Positions 49,631 to 59,933 are shown, counted from the first letter of the stretch. The stretch is DNA of 64,000 bases from Phytohabitans rumicis (GCF_011764445.1 NZ_BLPG01000001.1:2790001-2854000), one strand, 5' to 3'. The notes: generated by a model from the letters alone, not told the origin. Translations and numbers: made by a program.

Positions 49631-50319
49631 CTACCGGGCCGCGGCGGAGACGAGCGCCTCGAACGGCCGGACATCGCCGTCGACCTCGGGGTGCCACTGC
49701 ACGCCCACCAGGAAGCGCCGGGTCGGGTCCTCGACCGCCTCGATCACGCCGTCGTCGGACCAGCCGGTGACCACCAGCCGGCCCGCGTCGGCGATCGCCT
49801 GGTGGTGGTACGAGTTGACCTCGCTGTCGCCCGACATGATCTCGTCGATCCGGCTGCCCGGTACGAAGCGGACGCCGTGCGAGCCGTACACGCCGTCGTC
49901 GGGGCGGTGCTTGTCGTGCCCCACCACGTCGGGCAGGTGCTGGTGCAGCCGCCCGCCGTACGCCACCGTCAGCAACTGCATCCCCCGGCACACCCCGAGG
50001 ATCGGCAGGTCGGCGTCCACCAGCGGGAACTCCCCCGCGTCGCGGTCCGGCCGGCTGTCCGTGCGCGGGTCGGCCGCCGCGCCGTACCGGTCGGCGGCGA
50101 TGTCGGCGCCGCCGGCCAGCACCAGGCCGTCGAGGACGTCCAGGATCTCGGCGCCGGCCGGGTCGGGCGGGAGCACCACGGCGCGCCCACCCGCCGCTTC
50201 CACGGCCTGCACATAGGAGTACGGCAGGAGCGCCGCCGGGACGTCCCGCCACACCCCCACGAGGCCGGCTCGACATACGACGTGATCCCGATGATCGGAC
50301 GCCTAGAGGGGTGTGACAT
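49631..50319 (-). CDS. Gamma-glutamyl-amine hydrolase (PuuD-like), copy 2 (frameshifted as read)
   Basis: 229 residues after one base is restored. Same fold as copy 1: PIIGITSYVEPASWG, nucleophile in [29 protein letters not shown]. The segment before the nucleophile is about five residues shorter than in copy 1 (DAGEFPLVDADLP vs [17 protein letters not shown]). The break is in CCCCC at 50254-50258. ATG 50319 overlaps the SDR gene by 17 bases. Confidence 0.88.
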
Positions 50320-51067
50320 AAGCCCCGGTGATCCCTCCGTCGACCACGAACTGGGACGCCGTCACGAACGACGAGTCGTCGCTGGCGAGGAACGCGACCG
50401 CCGCGGCGATCTCCTCCGGCTGCGCGAACCGCCCCATCGGCACGTGCACCAGGCGGCGGGCGGCCCGCTCCTGGTCCTTCGCGAAGAGCTCCATCAGCAG
50501 CGGCGTCGCCACCGGCCCGGGGCACAGCGCGTTGACCCGGATGCCCTCCCGCGCGAACTGGACGCCCAGCTCCCGGCTCAGCGCCAGCACCCCGCCCTTG
50601 CTCGCCGTGTACGCGATCTGGCTGGTCGCGGCGCCCATCAGCGCGACGAACGACGCGGTGTTGATGATCGAGCCCTTGCCCTGCCGCTGCATGTGCGGGA
50701 TCGCGTACTTGCAGCACAGGTAGACGCTCGTCGTGTTGACCTTGATGACCCGCTCCCAGGCGTCCAGGCCGGTCACCAGGATCGAGTCGTCGTCTGGCGG
50801 CGAGATGCCTGCGTTGTTGAACGCGATGTCCAGCCGCCCGTGCCGCGCGGCGACGCCGTCGAAGAGCTCGCGCACGGCGGCCTCGTCGGTCACGTCGCAG
50901 TGGACGAACTCCCCGCCCACCTCGGACGCGGCCGCCTTCCCGGCGCTCTCGTCCACGTCCACGCACACGACGACGGCGCCCTCGTCCCGAAACCGCCGCG
51001 CCGTCGCGAGCCCGATCCCGGACCCCGCGCCGGTGATCACGGCGACCCGCCCCGCTAACCGATCCAT
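50303..51067 (-). CDS. Short-chain dehydrogenase/reductase
   Basis: 254 residues. Rossmann motif TGAGSGIGLATAR near 13-25, NNAG near 88, catalytic YTASKGG near 157-163, and a VDGGITGAYV C-terminus. FabG-like in fold. It lies between the aldehyde dehydrogenase and the hydrolases of the amine cluster, so an alcohol or aldehyde step on the amine-derived product is likely. ATG 51067 has GGAGTCAC upstream. Confidence 0.9.
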   Translation of the reverse strand: MDRLAGRVAVITGAGSGIGLATARRFRDEGAVVVCVDVDESAGKAAASEVGGEFVHCDVTDEAAVRELFDGVAARHGRLDIAFNNAGISPPDDDSILVTGLDAWERVIKVNTTSVYLCCKYAIPHMQRQGKGSIINTASFVALMGAATSQIAYTASKGGVLALSRELGVQFAREGIRVNALCPGPVATPLLMELFAKDQERAARRLVHVPMGRFAQPEEIAAAVAFLASDDSSFVTASQFVVDGGITGAYVTPL

Positions 51068-51075
51068 GTGACTCC

Positions 51076-52430
51076 TCACGCCGCGATGAATACGTTTTTG
51101 ACGTCCGTGAACGCGTGCAGCGCGTCCGGGCCCAGCTCGCGGCCCAGGCCGGACTGCTTCATCCCGCCGAACGGGGTCCAGTACCGCACCGACGAGTTCG
51201 AGTTGACGCTCAGGTTGCCGGACTCCACCCCGCGCGACACCCGGATCGCCCGGCCCACGTCGCGGGTCCAGATCGAGCCGGACAGCCCGTACTCGGTGTC
51301 GTTGGCCAGCGCGATCGCCTGGGCCTCGTCGTCGAACGGCAGCACCGACACGACCGGACCGAAGATCTCCTCGCGCCAGTGCCGGTCGGCCGGCGAGTCG
51401 GCGAGCAGCACCGTCGGGGCGTACCAGAAGCCGTCCCCGTCCGGCGCCGAGCCGGTGAACGCCACCTTCGCACCGTCTACATAGGACGCGACGGTGGTCC
51501 GCTGCCCGGCCGAGATCAGGGGACCCATCTGCGCCGACTCCAGCGCCGGATCCTCGACCCGGAAGGCGCGCACCGCCGGCTCCAGGAGCGCGAGGAACTC
51601 GTCGTACACGGATCGCTGGACCAGGATCCGGGACCGCGCGCAGCAGTCCTGGCCGGCGTTGTCGAAGACCGCGGCCGGCGCGGCGGCGGCCGCGGCCGCC
51701 AGGTCCGCGTCCGCGAACACGAGGTTCGCGCTCTTGCCGCCGAGCTCCAGCGTGACGCGCTTGACCCGGTCCGCGCAGCCCTTCATGATCCGCTTGCCGA
51801 CCTCGGTGGATCCGGTGAAACACACCTTGCGCACCGCCGGATGCGTCACGAACCGCTCGCCCACCACGGACCCCTTTCCGGGTACGACGGTGAGCACGCC
51901 CTCGGGCAGGCCGGCCTCCAGCGCCAGCTCGCCGAGGCGGATCGCGGTGAGCGGGGTCAGCTCGGCGGGCTTGAGGACGACCGTGTTGCCGGCCGCGAGC
52001 GCGGGGGCGAAGCCCCAGCCGGCGATCGGCATCGGGAAGTTCCATGGCACGATCACGCCGACGACGCCGAGCGGCTCGTGGAACGTCACGTCGAGCCCGC
52101 CCGGTACCGGGATCTGCCGGCCGGTCAGCCGCTCCGGCGCGCCCGCGTAGTAGTCGAGCACGTCCCGGACGTTGCCGGCCTCCCAGCGGGCGTTGCCGAT
52201 GGTGTGGCCGGCCCCGGCCACCTCCAGCCGGGCCAGCTCCTCCAGTCGGTCGTCGACCACCGCGGCGAACCGCCGCAGCAGCCGGGCCCGGTCGCCGGGC
52301 GAGACCTGGCGCCAGGAGTCGAACGCCCCCTCGAACGCTCGATCGCGGCGTCGGCCTCGTCGGCCGAGAGCGACGGCACGGTCGCCATGGCCTGCCCGGT
52401 CGCCGGGTTGAGCACATCTATCGTCGTCAC
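51076..52430 (-). CDS. Aldehyde dehydrogenase of the amine cluster (frameshifted as read)
   Basis: 451 residues after one base is restored. NAD(P)-dependent ALDH: VPWNFPMPIAGWGFAPALAAGN (starting VPWNFP), LELGGKSAN (general base Glu) near 240 and the nucleophile Cys in NAGQDCCARSRI near 275; EIFGPVVSVLPF near the end. The break is near 52334 (AAIER then FEGAFDSWRQVSPGDRARLLR). GTG 52430 overlaps the ligase stop as GTGA. It would oxidise the (gamma-glutamyl)aldehyde formed from the gamma-glutamylated amine. Confidence 0.92.
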
Positions 52431-53806
52431 AGCCGTTCGAACCCCCGGAACATCTCCCAATCCGTCACGGCGGCGTCGAATGCGGCCAGTTCGACGCGCG
52501 CGTTGTTGGCGTAGTGGGCGACGACATCGCCGCCGAACGCCTCGCGCGCGACCGCGGAAGTCTCCCACAGATCGAGGGCATCGCGCAGCGTCGATGGAAC
52601 CCTCGGCGCGTCGGCGTCGTCGTACGCGTTGCCGCCGTACGCCTCTTCCAGCTCCAGCTCGTTTTCGATCCCGTGCAGGGCGCCGGCCACCAGCGCCGCG
52701 ATCGCCAGGTACGGGTTGACGTCCGCGCCGGGCACCCGGTTCTCCACGCGGAGCGAGTGCCCGCCGTGGCCGACCAGGCGCAGCGCGCAGGTGCGGTTGT
52801 CGGTGCCCCAGCGCACGGCCGTGGGCGCGAACGAGCCCGCCTGGTAACGCTTGTACGAGTTGATGTTGGGGGCGTAGAAGAGGCTCAGCTCACGCATCGT
52901 GGCGAGCAGCCCGGCCAGCACCCGCTGCCCCGTGGTGGATAAATGGGCGGGCCCATCCCCGTGCATGGCCGGGCTCCCGTCGGCCGTACGCAGCGAGAAG
53001 TGGATGTGGCAGGAGTTGCCCTCGCGCGCGTTGGGCTTGGCCATGAAGGTGATCGACATGCCCTCCTGGGCGGCGATCTCCTTCGCCCCGTTCTTGTAGA
53101 TCACGTGGTGGTCGGCGCAGGCGACCGCGTCGTCGTACCGGAAGGCGATCTCGTGCTGCCCAAGGTTGCACTCGCCCTTGGCGCTCTCCGGCACCAGGCC
53201 CGCGCCGGCCATCTCGTTGCGGATGCGGCGCAGCACCGGCTCGACCCGGGCGGTGCCGAGCAGCGAGTAGTCGACGTTGTAGAGGTTGGCCGGGGTCAGG
53301 TCGCGGTAGCCGCGCCGCCACGCGTCCTCGTACGAGTCGCGGTAGAGGCAGAACTCCAGCTCGGTGCCGGCGTACGCGGTCAGCCCGTGCCCGGCCAGCC
53401 GCTCCAGCTGGCGGCGCAGCACCTGCCGCGGCGAGGCCACCACGTCGCCGGAGCCGTCCAGCCAGGCCAGGTCGGCCAGCAGCAGCGCGGTGCCCGGCTG
53501 CCACGGCACCCGGCGGAGCGTGGACAGGTCGGGCACCATCGCGAAGTCGCCGTAGCCGCGCTCCCACGACGACATCGCGTACCCGTCGACGGTGTTCATG
53601 TCGACGTCCACCGCCAGCAGGTAGTTGCACCCCTCGCTGCCGTGCGGGACCACCTCGTCCAGGAAGAACCGCGCGTGGAAACGCTTGCCCTGCAGCCGGC
53701 CCTGCATGTCGGTGAGGGCCAGCACGACCGTGTCGATCTGACCGGCGTCCACCGCCACGCGCAGCTCTTCGAGCGAGAGCGCCGGCTTGCGTGCCGTCGT
53801 GGTCAA
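52427..53806 (-). CDS. Glutamine-synthetase-like gamma-glutamyl-amine ligase
   Basis: 459 residues, GlnA-like fold: LTDMQGRLQGKRF near 35, ELEFCLY (Glu ligands), NREGNSCHIHFSL-like AKPNAREGNSCHIHFSL near 250, NSYKRYQAGSFAPTAVRWG near 315 and RVENRVPGADVNPYLA near 345. Divergence from housekeeping GlnA (NSCHIH in place of NGSGMH) and its place beside ALDH, SDR and PuuD-type hydrolases point to an amine ligase such as Streptomyces GlnA4 (gamma-glutamylethanolamide synthetase) or GlnA3/PuuA. I use TTG 53806 because TGGAGG lies five bases ahead. Substrate amine is inferred. Confidence 0.88.
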   Translation of the reverse strand: MTTTARKPALSLEELRVAVDAGQIDTVVLALTDMQGRLQGKRFHARFFLDEVVPHGSEGCNYLLAVDVDMNTVDGYAMSSWERGYGDFAMVPDLSTLRRVPWQPGTALLLADLAWLDGSGDVVASPRQVLRRQLERLAGHGLTAYAGTELEFCLYRDSYEDAWRRGYRDLTPANLYNVDYSLLGTARVEPVLRRIRNEMAGAGLVPESAKGECNLGQHEIAFRYDDAVACADHHVIYKNGAKEIAAQEGMSITFMAKPNAREGNSCHIHFSLRTADGSPAMHGDGPAHLSTTGQRVLAGLLATMRELSLFYAPNINSYKRYQAGSFAPTAVRWGTDNRTCALRLVGHGGHSLRVENRVPGADVNPYLAIAALVAGALHGIENELELEEAYGGNAYDDADAPRVPSTLRDALDLWETSAVAREAFGGDVVAHYANNARVELAAFDAAVTDWEMFRGFERL

Positions 53807-53840
53807 GGGAGCCTCCAAAAGGTCTTCTCTAATACCTTTA

Positions 53841-54676
53841 TCAGGTCAGCAGGCCCAGCAACAGTTCCGCCGTACCGTCGCAGTGCTCTTCCATCAGCCC
53901 GCGGGCCGCGCCGGCGTCGCCGGCGAGGATGGCGTCGACGATGCGGGTGTGCTGATTGTCGGAGTGGTCGAGGTTGCGCTTGATGACCGGGATCGCCGCC
54001 AGAAGGCGGTCCAGGGTGATCTGGACGTCGGCGACCGCCGACGCGAGCGACGGGCTGCCGCTCGCCGCCGCGATCGCCAGGTGCAGCCGCGAGTCGGCCA
54101 CCCGCCGCGTGGCCGGGTCGCGGTCGCGGGACGCGGTCAGGCACGCGACGAGGTGCTGGCGGTCCGCCGCGGACAGGGTCCGGCTGGCGGCCAGACCCGC
54201 GGCGCCGGGCTCGACCACCCGCCGGAAGTCGAGCGCGTCATGCAGCGTGTCACCCATCTCCCGGGCCAGGTCGGCCGCCGTGCCGCGCCGGGCCAGCGGC
54301 GTGACGGCGGCGGCGACCGGCTTCGCCGCCCGCTTTCCCGGCCTGGACCGCGCCGTGACGGCCCGCGGCGGGGTCCCGGAGCGCGACACCACAAACGTTC
54401 CACCGGTACGCCCACGGCGCGACTCGAGATACCCAGCCTCCCGCAAGGCCCTGATCGCCTCGCGCAACGTGACCCGGCTGACCTGGAGCTTTTCGGCCAG
54501 CTCCCGCTCGGCCGGGAGGCGCTCCCCTCGGCCACGAGCCCTAGCTTGATCGCCTGGGCCAGCCGGGACACGGTGATCTCGAACGCGTTGCCGCCGCGCA
54601 CGGGTCGCCACAGCGGCATCGGCGTGGTAGTGCTCGACTCCCGCCCGGCCGGTGTGGCGACCGCGTCGCTCGGCAT
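53841..54676 (-). CDS. FadR/GntR-family transcriptional regulator (frameshifted as read)
   Basis: 278 residues after one base is restored. Winged-helix GntR domain: LPAERELAEKLQVSRVTLREA (starting LPAERELA), GYLESRRGRTGGTFV, followed by an FCD-type helical effector domain with RRVVEPGAAGLAA and a metal-type set of Asp/His residues (DNQHTRIVDAI). The break is in CCCC at 54524-54527 (VAEG then ERLPAEREL). ATG 54676. It lies within the amine cluster; the FadR-type operator at 57306-57318 is its likely target. Confidence 0.9.
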
Positions 54677-54693
54677 GCGTTCTCCCCGTTTTG

Positions 54694-56265
54694 TCAGGCC
54701 GCGTCCGCGTCCGCGGTCTCCGCCTCGTCGATCGTACGGCGCGGACCCGTGAACCATTTGCGGGCCGACACGTACCACCAGAGCGCGACCAGCCCCACGA
54801 GGCCGCCGATCGCGATGGGCGCGTAGTTCACCGACGACCAGCTGAACTCGGCGTTGCCGGGCACGCCCGCCGGGACGATCGGCATGATGAAGTAGATCGA
54901 GATGATCACGATCTCGATGACCGCGATCCAGCCGAGCACCTTGTACTTGCGGCCCAGCGTCCACGGACCGGGCACGAAGCGGTCACCCATCCGCAGCCGC
55001 AGCGCGATCGGGATGAGGAACGCGACGTACAGGCCGATGACCGCCACGGACACGACCGCGTAGAACGCCACCGGGATGCCGGCCGGGCTCTTGTACAGCG
55101 CCGGCAGGGTCAGCACCAGGCCGGCGATGGTCGCGCCGATGATGGCCTTGACCGGGGTGCCGTTGCGGTCCACCGTGGACCACCACTTCCAGCCGGGCAC
55201 GGCGCGGTCGCGGCTGAACGCGTACGTCATCCGGGACATGCTCGTCACGCAGCTCATGCCGCAGAAGAACTGCCCGATGGTGGAGATGATGATGACGGCC
55301 TTGAAGAAGAACGGCGTCAGCGCGCTCTCGAAGATGGCTCCGGAGAAGCCGCCCGCGTCGTTCACCGCGTCCACATTGGTCGCCGCGAACAGGAACGACA
55401 GCAGCAGGATCCAGCCGCCGATCGCGGAGTAGAAGATGGACTGCCACAGGCCCTTGGCGGCGGCCTTCGAGGCGCCCTTGGTCTCCTCGGACACGTGCGC
55501 GCACGCGTCGAAGCCGGTGATCGTGTACTGGGTGAGCAGGAAGCCCAGCGGCATGATGTAGAACCAGAACATCAGGCTGTTGTTGCTGCCGTCGGCGAAC
55601 CCGGAGTTGTTGAACCGCTCGGTGAAGACGAACTTGAAGCTCTGGTGGTCGTCCGGCACCAGCACGAGGATCAGCACCACGGCGGCCGCGCCGGCCACGT
55701 GCCACCACACCGACACGTTCTGGAGCACGTCGATGATGCTGTGCCCGAAGATGTTGATGATCCCGTGCAGCGCCAGGATGATCACGAAGAGCAGGAACGC
55801 CTGGTTGAGCGTCCCGGCCCAGCCGTCGAAGAGGGCCGACAGCGTGAGGTTGAGGAACGTGGCGCAGCCGTAGTCGACCGACGCCGTCACCGCGACCAGG
55901 CCGATGAGATTGAGCCAGCCGGTGAACCAGCCGTGCACCGGCTTGCCCATCTTGGCGGCCCACCAGTAGATGCCGCCCGCCGTCGGGTACGCCGACACGA
56001 GCTCCGACATGCAGAACCCGATGATCAGGATGAACACCGAGATGAGCGGCCAACCCCAGCTGATGGCGACCGGACCGCCGTTGTTCCACGCCTGGCCGAA
56101 CGTGGTGAAGCAGCCGGCCAGGATCGAGATGATCGAAAATGAGATGGCGAAGTTGGAGAAGCCGCTCCACTTGCGCCGCAGTTCCTGCTTGTAGCCGAGT
56201 TCGGCAAGTCGGTGGGCGTCGTCGTCCATAGGGTGTTCGGCCGTCGCCGGCGCGCTCGTAGCCAT
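54694..56265 (-). CDS. APC-superfamily amino acid/amine permease
   Basis: 523 residues, 12 predicted membrane segments. First part LAELGYKQELRRKWSGFSNFAISFS (starting LAELGYKQEL), GGIYWWAAKM and VSEETKGASKAAAKGLW are features of the BAT1/GabP-like eukaryotic-type branch. It would import the amine or amino acid consumed by the cluster. ATG 56265; it follows the phosphotransferase gene by 15 bases, and the FadR-type gene follows 17 bases after its stop. Confidence 0.92.
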   Translation of the reverse strand: MATSAPATAEHPMDDDAHRLAELGYKQELRRKWSGFSNFAISFSIISILAGCFTTFGQAWNNGGPVAISWGWPLISVFILIIGFCMSELVSAYPTAGGIYWWAAKMGKPVHGWFTGWLNLIGLVAVTASVDYGCATFLNLTLSALFDGWAGTLNQAFLLFVIILALHGIINIFGHSIIDVLQNVSVWWHVAGAAAVVLILVLVPDDHQSFKFVFTERFNNSGFADGSNNSLMFWFYIMPLGFLLTQYTITGFDACAHVSEETKGASKAAAKGLWQSIFYSAIGGWILLLSFLFAATNVDAVNDAGGFSGAIFESALTPFFFKAVIIISTIGQFFCGMSCVTSMSRMTYAFSRDRAVPGWKWWSTVDRNGTPVKAIIGATIAGLVLTLPALYKSPAGIPVAFYAVVSVAVIGLYVAFLIPIALRLRMGDRFVPGPWTLGRKYKVLGWIAVIEIVIISIYFIMPIVPAGVPGNAEFSWSSVNYAPIAIGGLVGLVALWWYVSARKWFTGPRRTIDEAETADADAA

Positions 56266-56280
56266 GAGATCTCCCGTTGG

Positions 56281-57231
56281 CTATGGATGTAGGGACGTGC
56301 GGCCTGCCGCCGCCTCCATGAGCCGGCCGAGATCCGGTGCGTCCATGTCCCGGACGGCCTGGGCCCACTTGTCGGCCGCCTCGGCCCAGTAGTCGAAATC
56401 CGACTCGGGGTTGCGGAGCAGCCCGTGATGCACGGAGAACCACAGCGTCCACGTGGCGTTGGAGAGCAAAAGGTTCAGCCGTACCCGGGCGATCAGCGCG
56501 GAGTTCAGTTCCGATCCGAAGTACGCGGCGGCGAGCGCGCCGGCGCGATCCGGGTCGAAGTCGGCCTCGGCCGCGATGTCGCCCAGCTCAAAGGTTGGGT
56601 CGTTGTTGCCGGACAGCTGGTAGTCGACGATCCGGATGGTGCCGGCCACGTCGATGAAGTTCTCCGCCAGCAGGTCGTTGTGGCATGGCACGGTGTTCAA
56701 TGGTGCGGCCGCGAGGGCGGCGCGAACCTTTTCCACAGTGGACAGGCGGTCGAGGTAGTCGGCCGGCAGCCGCAGGTCGTTGCGCCGGCAGATGTCCAGC
56801 AACTCGTGCAGCTTGACGGTGATGTCGAAGTCGTTCGCGAAGCGCGGCCCGGCGTGCAGCCGCCGGCACGCCGCGGCGACGCGCGGAATGGTGGCCGCCT
56901 CCCGCACCGCGGCCGGGTCGAGCGTCCGCCCGGGCAGGAACTCCAGCACCAGAGCGGGCACGTCGGGAAGTACCTCGTAGACCCGCGCACCGACGCCCGA
57001 CTCCGCCGCGTGCAGGGTATTTTCGATCTCCAACGGCGGGGGCACCCCCAGCCCCGCCGCGGAGACCGCGGGCTCGAGCACGCGCAGCACGAAGCTACGG
57101 CCCCTCATGTCGATAACCCGCCATATTTGGTGCGACAGGCCGCCCGTCAGCGGCCCGTGGGTGACCGTCTGGCCAGCCCACATCGAGACGCGTCCCAGCA
57201 CGTCCTCGACGCGAACCATCCGTCCACCCAT
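56281..57231 (-). CDS. Choline/ethanolamine-kinase-like phosphotransferase
   Basis: 316 residues of the APH/ChoK superfamily. Nucleotide-binding FVLRVLEP, catalytic loop PCHNDLLAENFID (Brenner-type HxD...N with D as HND), and the DFG-like motif VDYQLSGNNDPTFELGDIAAE (starting VDYQLSG), which matches the choline/ethanolamine kinase pattern better than aminoglycoside kinases. It is the first gene of the minus-strand run in the amine cluster. Substrate choline or ethanolamine is inferred. Confidence 0.85.
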   Translation of the reverse strand: MGGRMVRVEDVLGRVSMWAGQTVTHGPLTGGLSHQIWRVIDMRGRSFVLRVLEPAVSAAGLGVPPPLEIENTLHAAESGVGARVYEVLPDVPALVLEFLPGRTLDPAAVREAATIPRVAAACRRLHAGPRFANDFDITVKLHELLDICRRNDLRLPADYLDRLSTVEKVRAALAAAPLNTVPCHNDLLAENFIDVAGTIRIVDYQLSGNNDPTFELGDIAAEADFDPDRAGALAAAYFGSELNSALIARVRLNLLLSNATWTLWFSVHHGLLRNPESDFDYWAEAADKWAQAVRDMDAPDLGRLMEAAAGRTSLHP

Positions 57232-57305
57232 GGCTGAGTCTCAGCCCGAAGGATCAAAGAGGTCAATACTCGGGAGGCTAGGTTTTCAGTATCCGCTCAG
57301 CTCTT

Positions 57306-57318
57306 TTGGTCAGACCAA
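57306..57318. promoter_or_regulatory. FadR-type operator TTGGTCAGACCAA
   Basis: Perfect palindrome containing TGGTCAGACCA, identical to the FadR-family consensus TGGTCNGACCA. It lies in the 107-base promoter region shared by the divergent phosphotransferase and FAD oxidoreductase genes, 21 bases ahead of the latter. Confidence 0.72.
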
Positions 57319-57338
57319 TTAGGTGATAGGACTCCGGT

Positions 57339-59722
57339 GTGCGTACAGAGGCGCGGGTGGTCGTCATCGGTGGCGGGGTGGCGGGCTGCAGCATCGCGTA
57401 CCACCTGGCGCGGCTGGGCTGGACCGACATCGTCGTCGTGGAGCAGCACGACCTGACCGACGGCACCACGTGGCACTCCGCCGGGTTCGTCGGTCAGCTC
57501 CGGTCCACCATCAGCCAGACTCGCATGATCATGTACTCGTCGGCGCTCTACGCGGAGCTGCGTACGCTCACCGGCCTTGAGCCGGGCTGGCACGGCGTCG
57601 GCGGGCTCCGGCTGGCCACCACCCGGGAACGCGAAGAGGAGCTGCTGCGGCAGGTCAGCGCGGCCACCACGTACGGCCTGGAGATGGAACTCCTCTCCCC
57701 GCGCAGACCGCGGCGCGGCTGCCGATGCTCGACGTCGCCGACGTACGGGCCGCCGGCTGGCTCCCCGGCGACGGCTACCTGCGCCCCGAGCCGCTGGCCG
57801 CCGCGCTCGCCGCCGGCGCCCGCGCGCTGGGCGTCACGTTCGCCACCGGCGTGCGGGTCACCGGGATCGAGGTGGCCGGCGGCCGGGTGCGGGCCGTCCA
57901 CACCGACCAGGGCCGCATCGCGACCGAGGCGGTCGTCAACGCGGCCGGCGCCGCTGCCGGCCACGTCGGGCGGCTCGCCGGCGTCGCCATCCCGATCGTC
58001 CCGATCAAGCACCAGTACGTGGTGTCCTCCTCGATCGGAGACGTTGGGGACATCCCCACCGTGCGGGACCCGGACCACATCGTCTACTTCCGCGGGGAAG
58101 GCGAGGGGCTGCTGGTCGGCGGCTACATCCGTACCCCGGATGTGTGCTGGCCCGAGGACGGCGCCGCGCCGCTGTCGACGGCCCGCACGCTCTTCCCGCC
58201 CGACCTGGCGAAGTTCGAGGAGTCCTGGGCATCGGCCCGGCGCCGGGTGCCGGCGCTGCGCTCGGCGGAGATCGACCGGGTCGTGCACGGGCCGGAGGCG
58301 TTCACGCCGGACGGCGAGTTTCTGCTCGGCGAGACGGCGGTTCGCGGCTTCTGGGTCGCGGCGGGCTTCTGCGTGCACGGGCTAGCGGCGGCCGGCGGCG
58401 TCGGAAAGGTGCTGGCGGAGTGGATTGTGGACGGTCAGCCCGAATTCGACGTGTCCCACATGGACATCCGCCGCTTCGGGGCGCACGCCGCCAGCCGCTC
58501 GTGGGCCACCGAAAAGGCGCTCGACGCGTACTCCCGCTACTACGACATCGTCTACCCGTACACCGAATGGTCGGCGGGACGGCCGCTGCGGCGGTCGGCG
58601 ACCTGGCCACGGCTGGCCCCGCTCGGCGCCTCGCTCGGCGAGAAAGCCGGCTGGGAGCGGGTGAATTGGTTTGGCTCGACCGCGGGCGCTGTTGCTGAGC
58701 GGCCCGCCGGCTGGGCCGGCCAGGTGTGGTCGCCCGCGATCGAGGCCGAGTGCCTGGCGACCGCGGCGACGGCCGGCCTGTTCGACCAGTCCTCGTTCGC
58801 CAAGCTCGACGTGCGCGGTCCGGCGGCCTTCCTGCAGTGGATGTGCGCGAACGACGTGGACAAGCCGGTCGGCACGGTGGTCTACACCCAACTGCTCAAC
58901 ACGCGCGCCGGCATCGAGGCCGACCTGACCGTGACCCGGCTCGGCCCGGACCATTTCCGCGTGGTGACCAGCACCGCGTCCGGTGTACGAGACCTGGCGT
59001 GGCTGCGCCGGCATGCGCCGTCCGACGTCACCGTTTCGGACGTGACCGGGGCGTACGGCTGCCTGTGCCTGTGGGGCCCCCTCGCGCGCTCGGTGCTCCA
59101 GCCGTTGACCGACGAACCGCTCGACTTCCGCTTCATGCAGGCCCGGCAGCTGACCGTCGGGCCGGTGCCGGTGCTCGCCCAGCGGGTCACCTACGTCGGC
59201 GAGTACGGCTGGGAGCTGTACGCCCCGACCGAATACACCCTGACCCTGTGGGACCTGCTCGTCTCCGCCGGTGCGGTGCCCGCCGGCTACCGCGCGATCG
59301 ACGCGATGCGGCTGGAGAAGGGCTACCGCGTGTGGGGCTCCGACATCACGCCCGAGACCACGCCCGACGAGGCCGGCCTGTCCTTCGCCGTGCGGGCGGA
59401 CAAGGACTTCCTCGGGCGTACCGCCCTGCTGGCGGCCCGCGAGGCGGGTGGGCCCTCGCGCCGGCTGCGCTGCCTGGTCCTGGACGACCCGCAGACCGTG
59501 TGCCTGGGCACCGAGCCGGTACGCGTCAACGGCGAGCCCTGCGGCCGCGTGACGTCCGGCGGATACGGCTACCGCGTCGGCGCCTCCATCGCGTACGCCT
59601 ACCTCCCCGCCAGCGTGCCGATAGGCACCCGCGTAGAGGTGGGCGTGTTCGCCACCTGGGCGGGCGCCACGGTAGTCCAAGACCCCCTATACGACCCCTC
59701 CCACTCCCGCATCCGCCCCTAG
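57339..59722 (+). CDS. FAD-dependent oxidoreductase with GcvT domains (dimethylglycine/sarcosine dehydrogenase-like), frameshifted as read
   Basis: 794 residues after one base is restored. N-terminal DAO-type FAD domain with VVVIGGGVAGCSIAYHLARLG (starting VVVIGGG) and the TTWHSAGFVGQLR flavin-attachment region including His; then FAO_M linker and aminomethyltransferase (GcvT) folate-binding domains with DVTGAYGCLCLWGP and YVGEYGWELYAPTEYT. The break is in CCCC at 57697-57700 (LLSP then AQTAARLPMLDV). It oxidises an N-methyl amine and passes the one-carbon unit to tetrahydrofolate. The product amine fits a choline/glycine-betaine/ethanolamine route with its neighbours. Confidence 0.9.
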
Positions 59723-59756
59723 CCCTCCCGCCCCTCGCCCGCCCCCTCTTTGTCCA

Positions 59757-59839
59757 TCGATCAAGGGCAAACGGCCGTGCTTTGATCTCTGATCCACGAC
59801 CGTATGCCCTTGATCGACGCACTTTCCCTTGATCGGCGC
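59757..59839 (+). repeat. Three-armed palindromic repeat, copy 6
   Basis: Main arms TCGATCAAGGGCAAACGG and CCGTATGCCCTTGATCGA, inner GTGCTTTGATCTC, third arm TCCCTTGATCGGCGC at right. Plus orientation. Confidence 0.88.
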
Positions 59840-59882
59840 TCGCGCGGGGCGGTGCGATCGCGTGGGCAGCACGACGCCGTGG

Positions 59883-59933
59883 GTGGAACACCAGTGCTGC
59901 TATCCGGCCGTCTTAACAGCACTGGTGTTCCAC
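59883..59933. repeat. Hairpin with perfect 17-bp arms
   Basis: GTGGAACACCAGTGCTG (59883-59899) and its exact complement at 59917-59933, loop of 17 bases. Flanked by further partial pairing (GGTG / CACC). Bracketed by two repeat copies. Confidence 0.85.
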
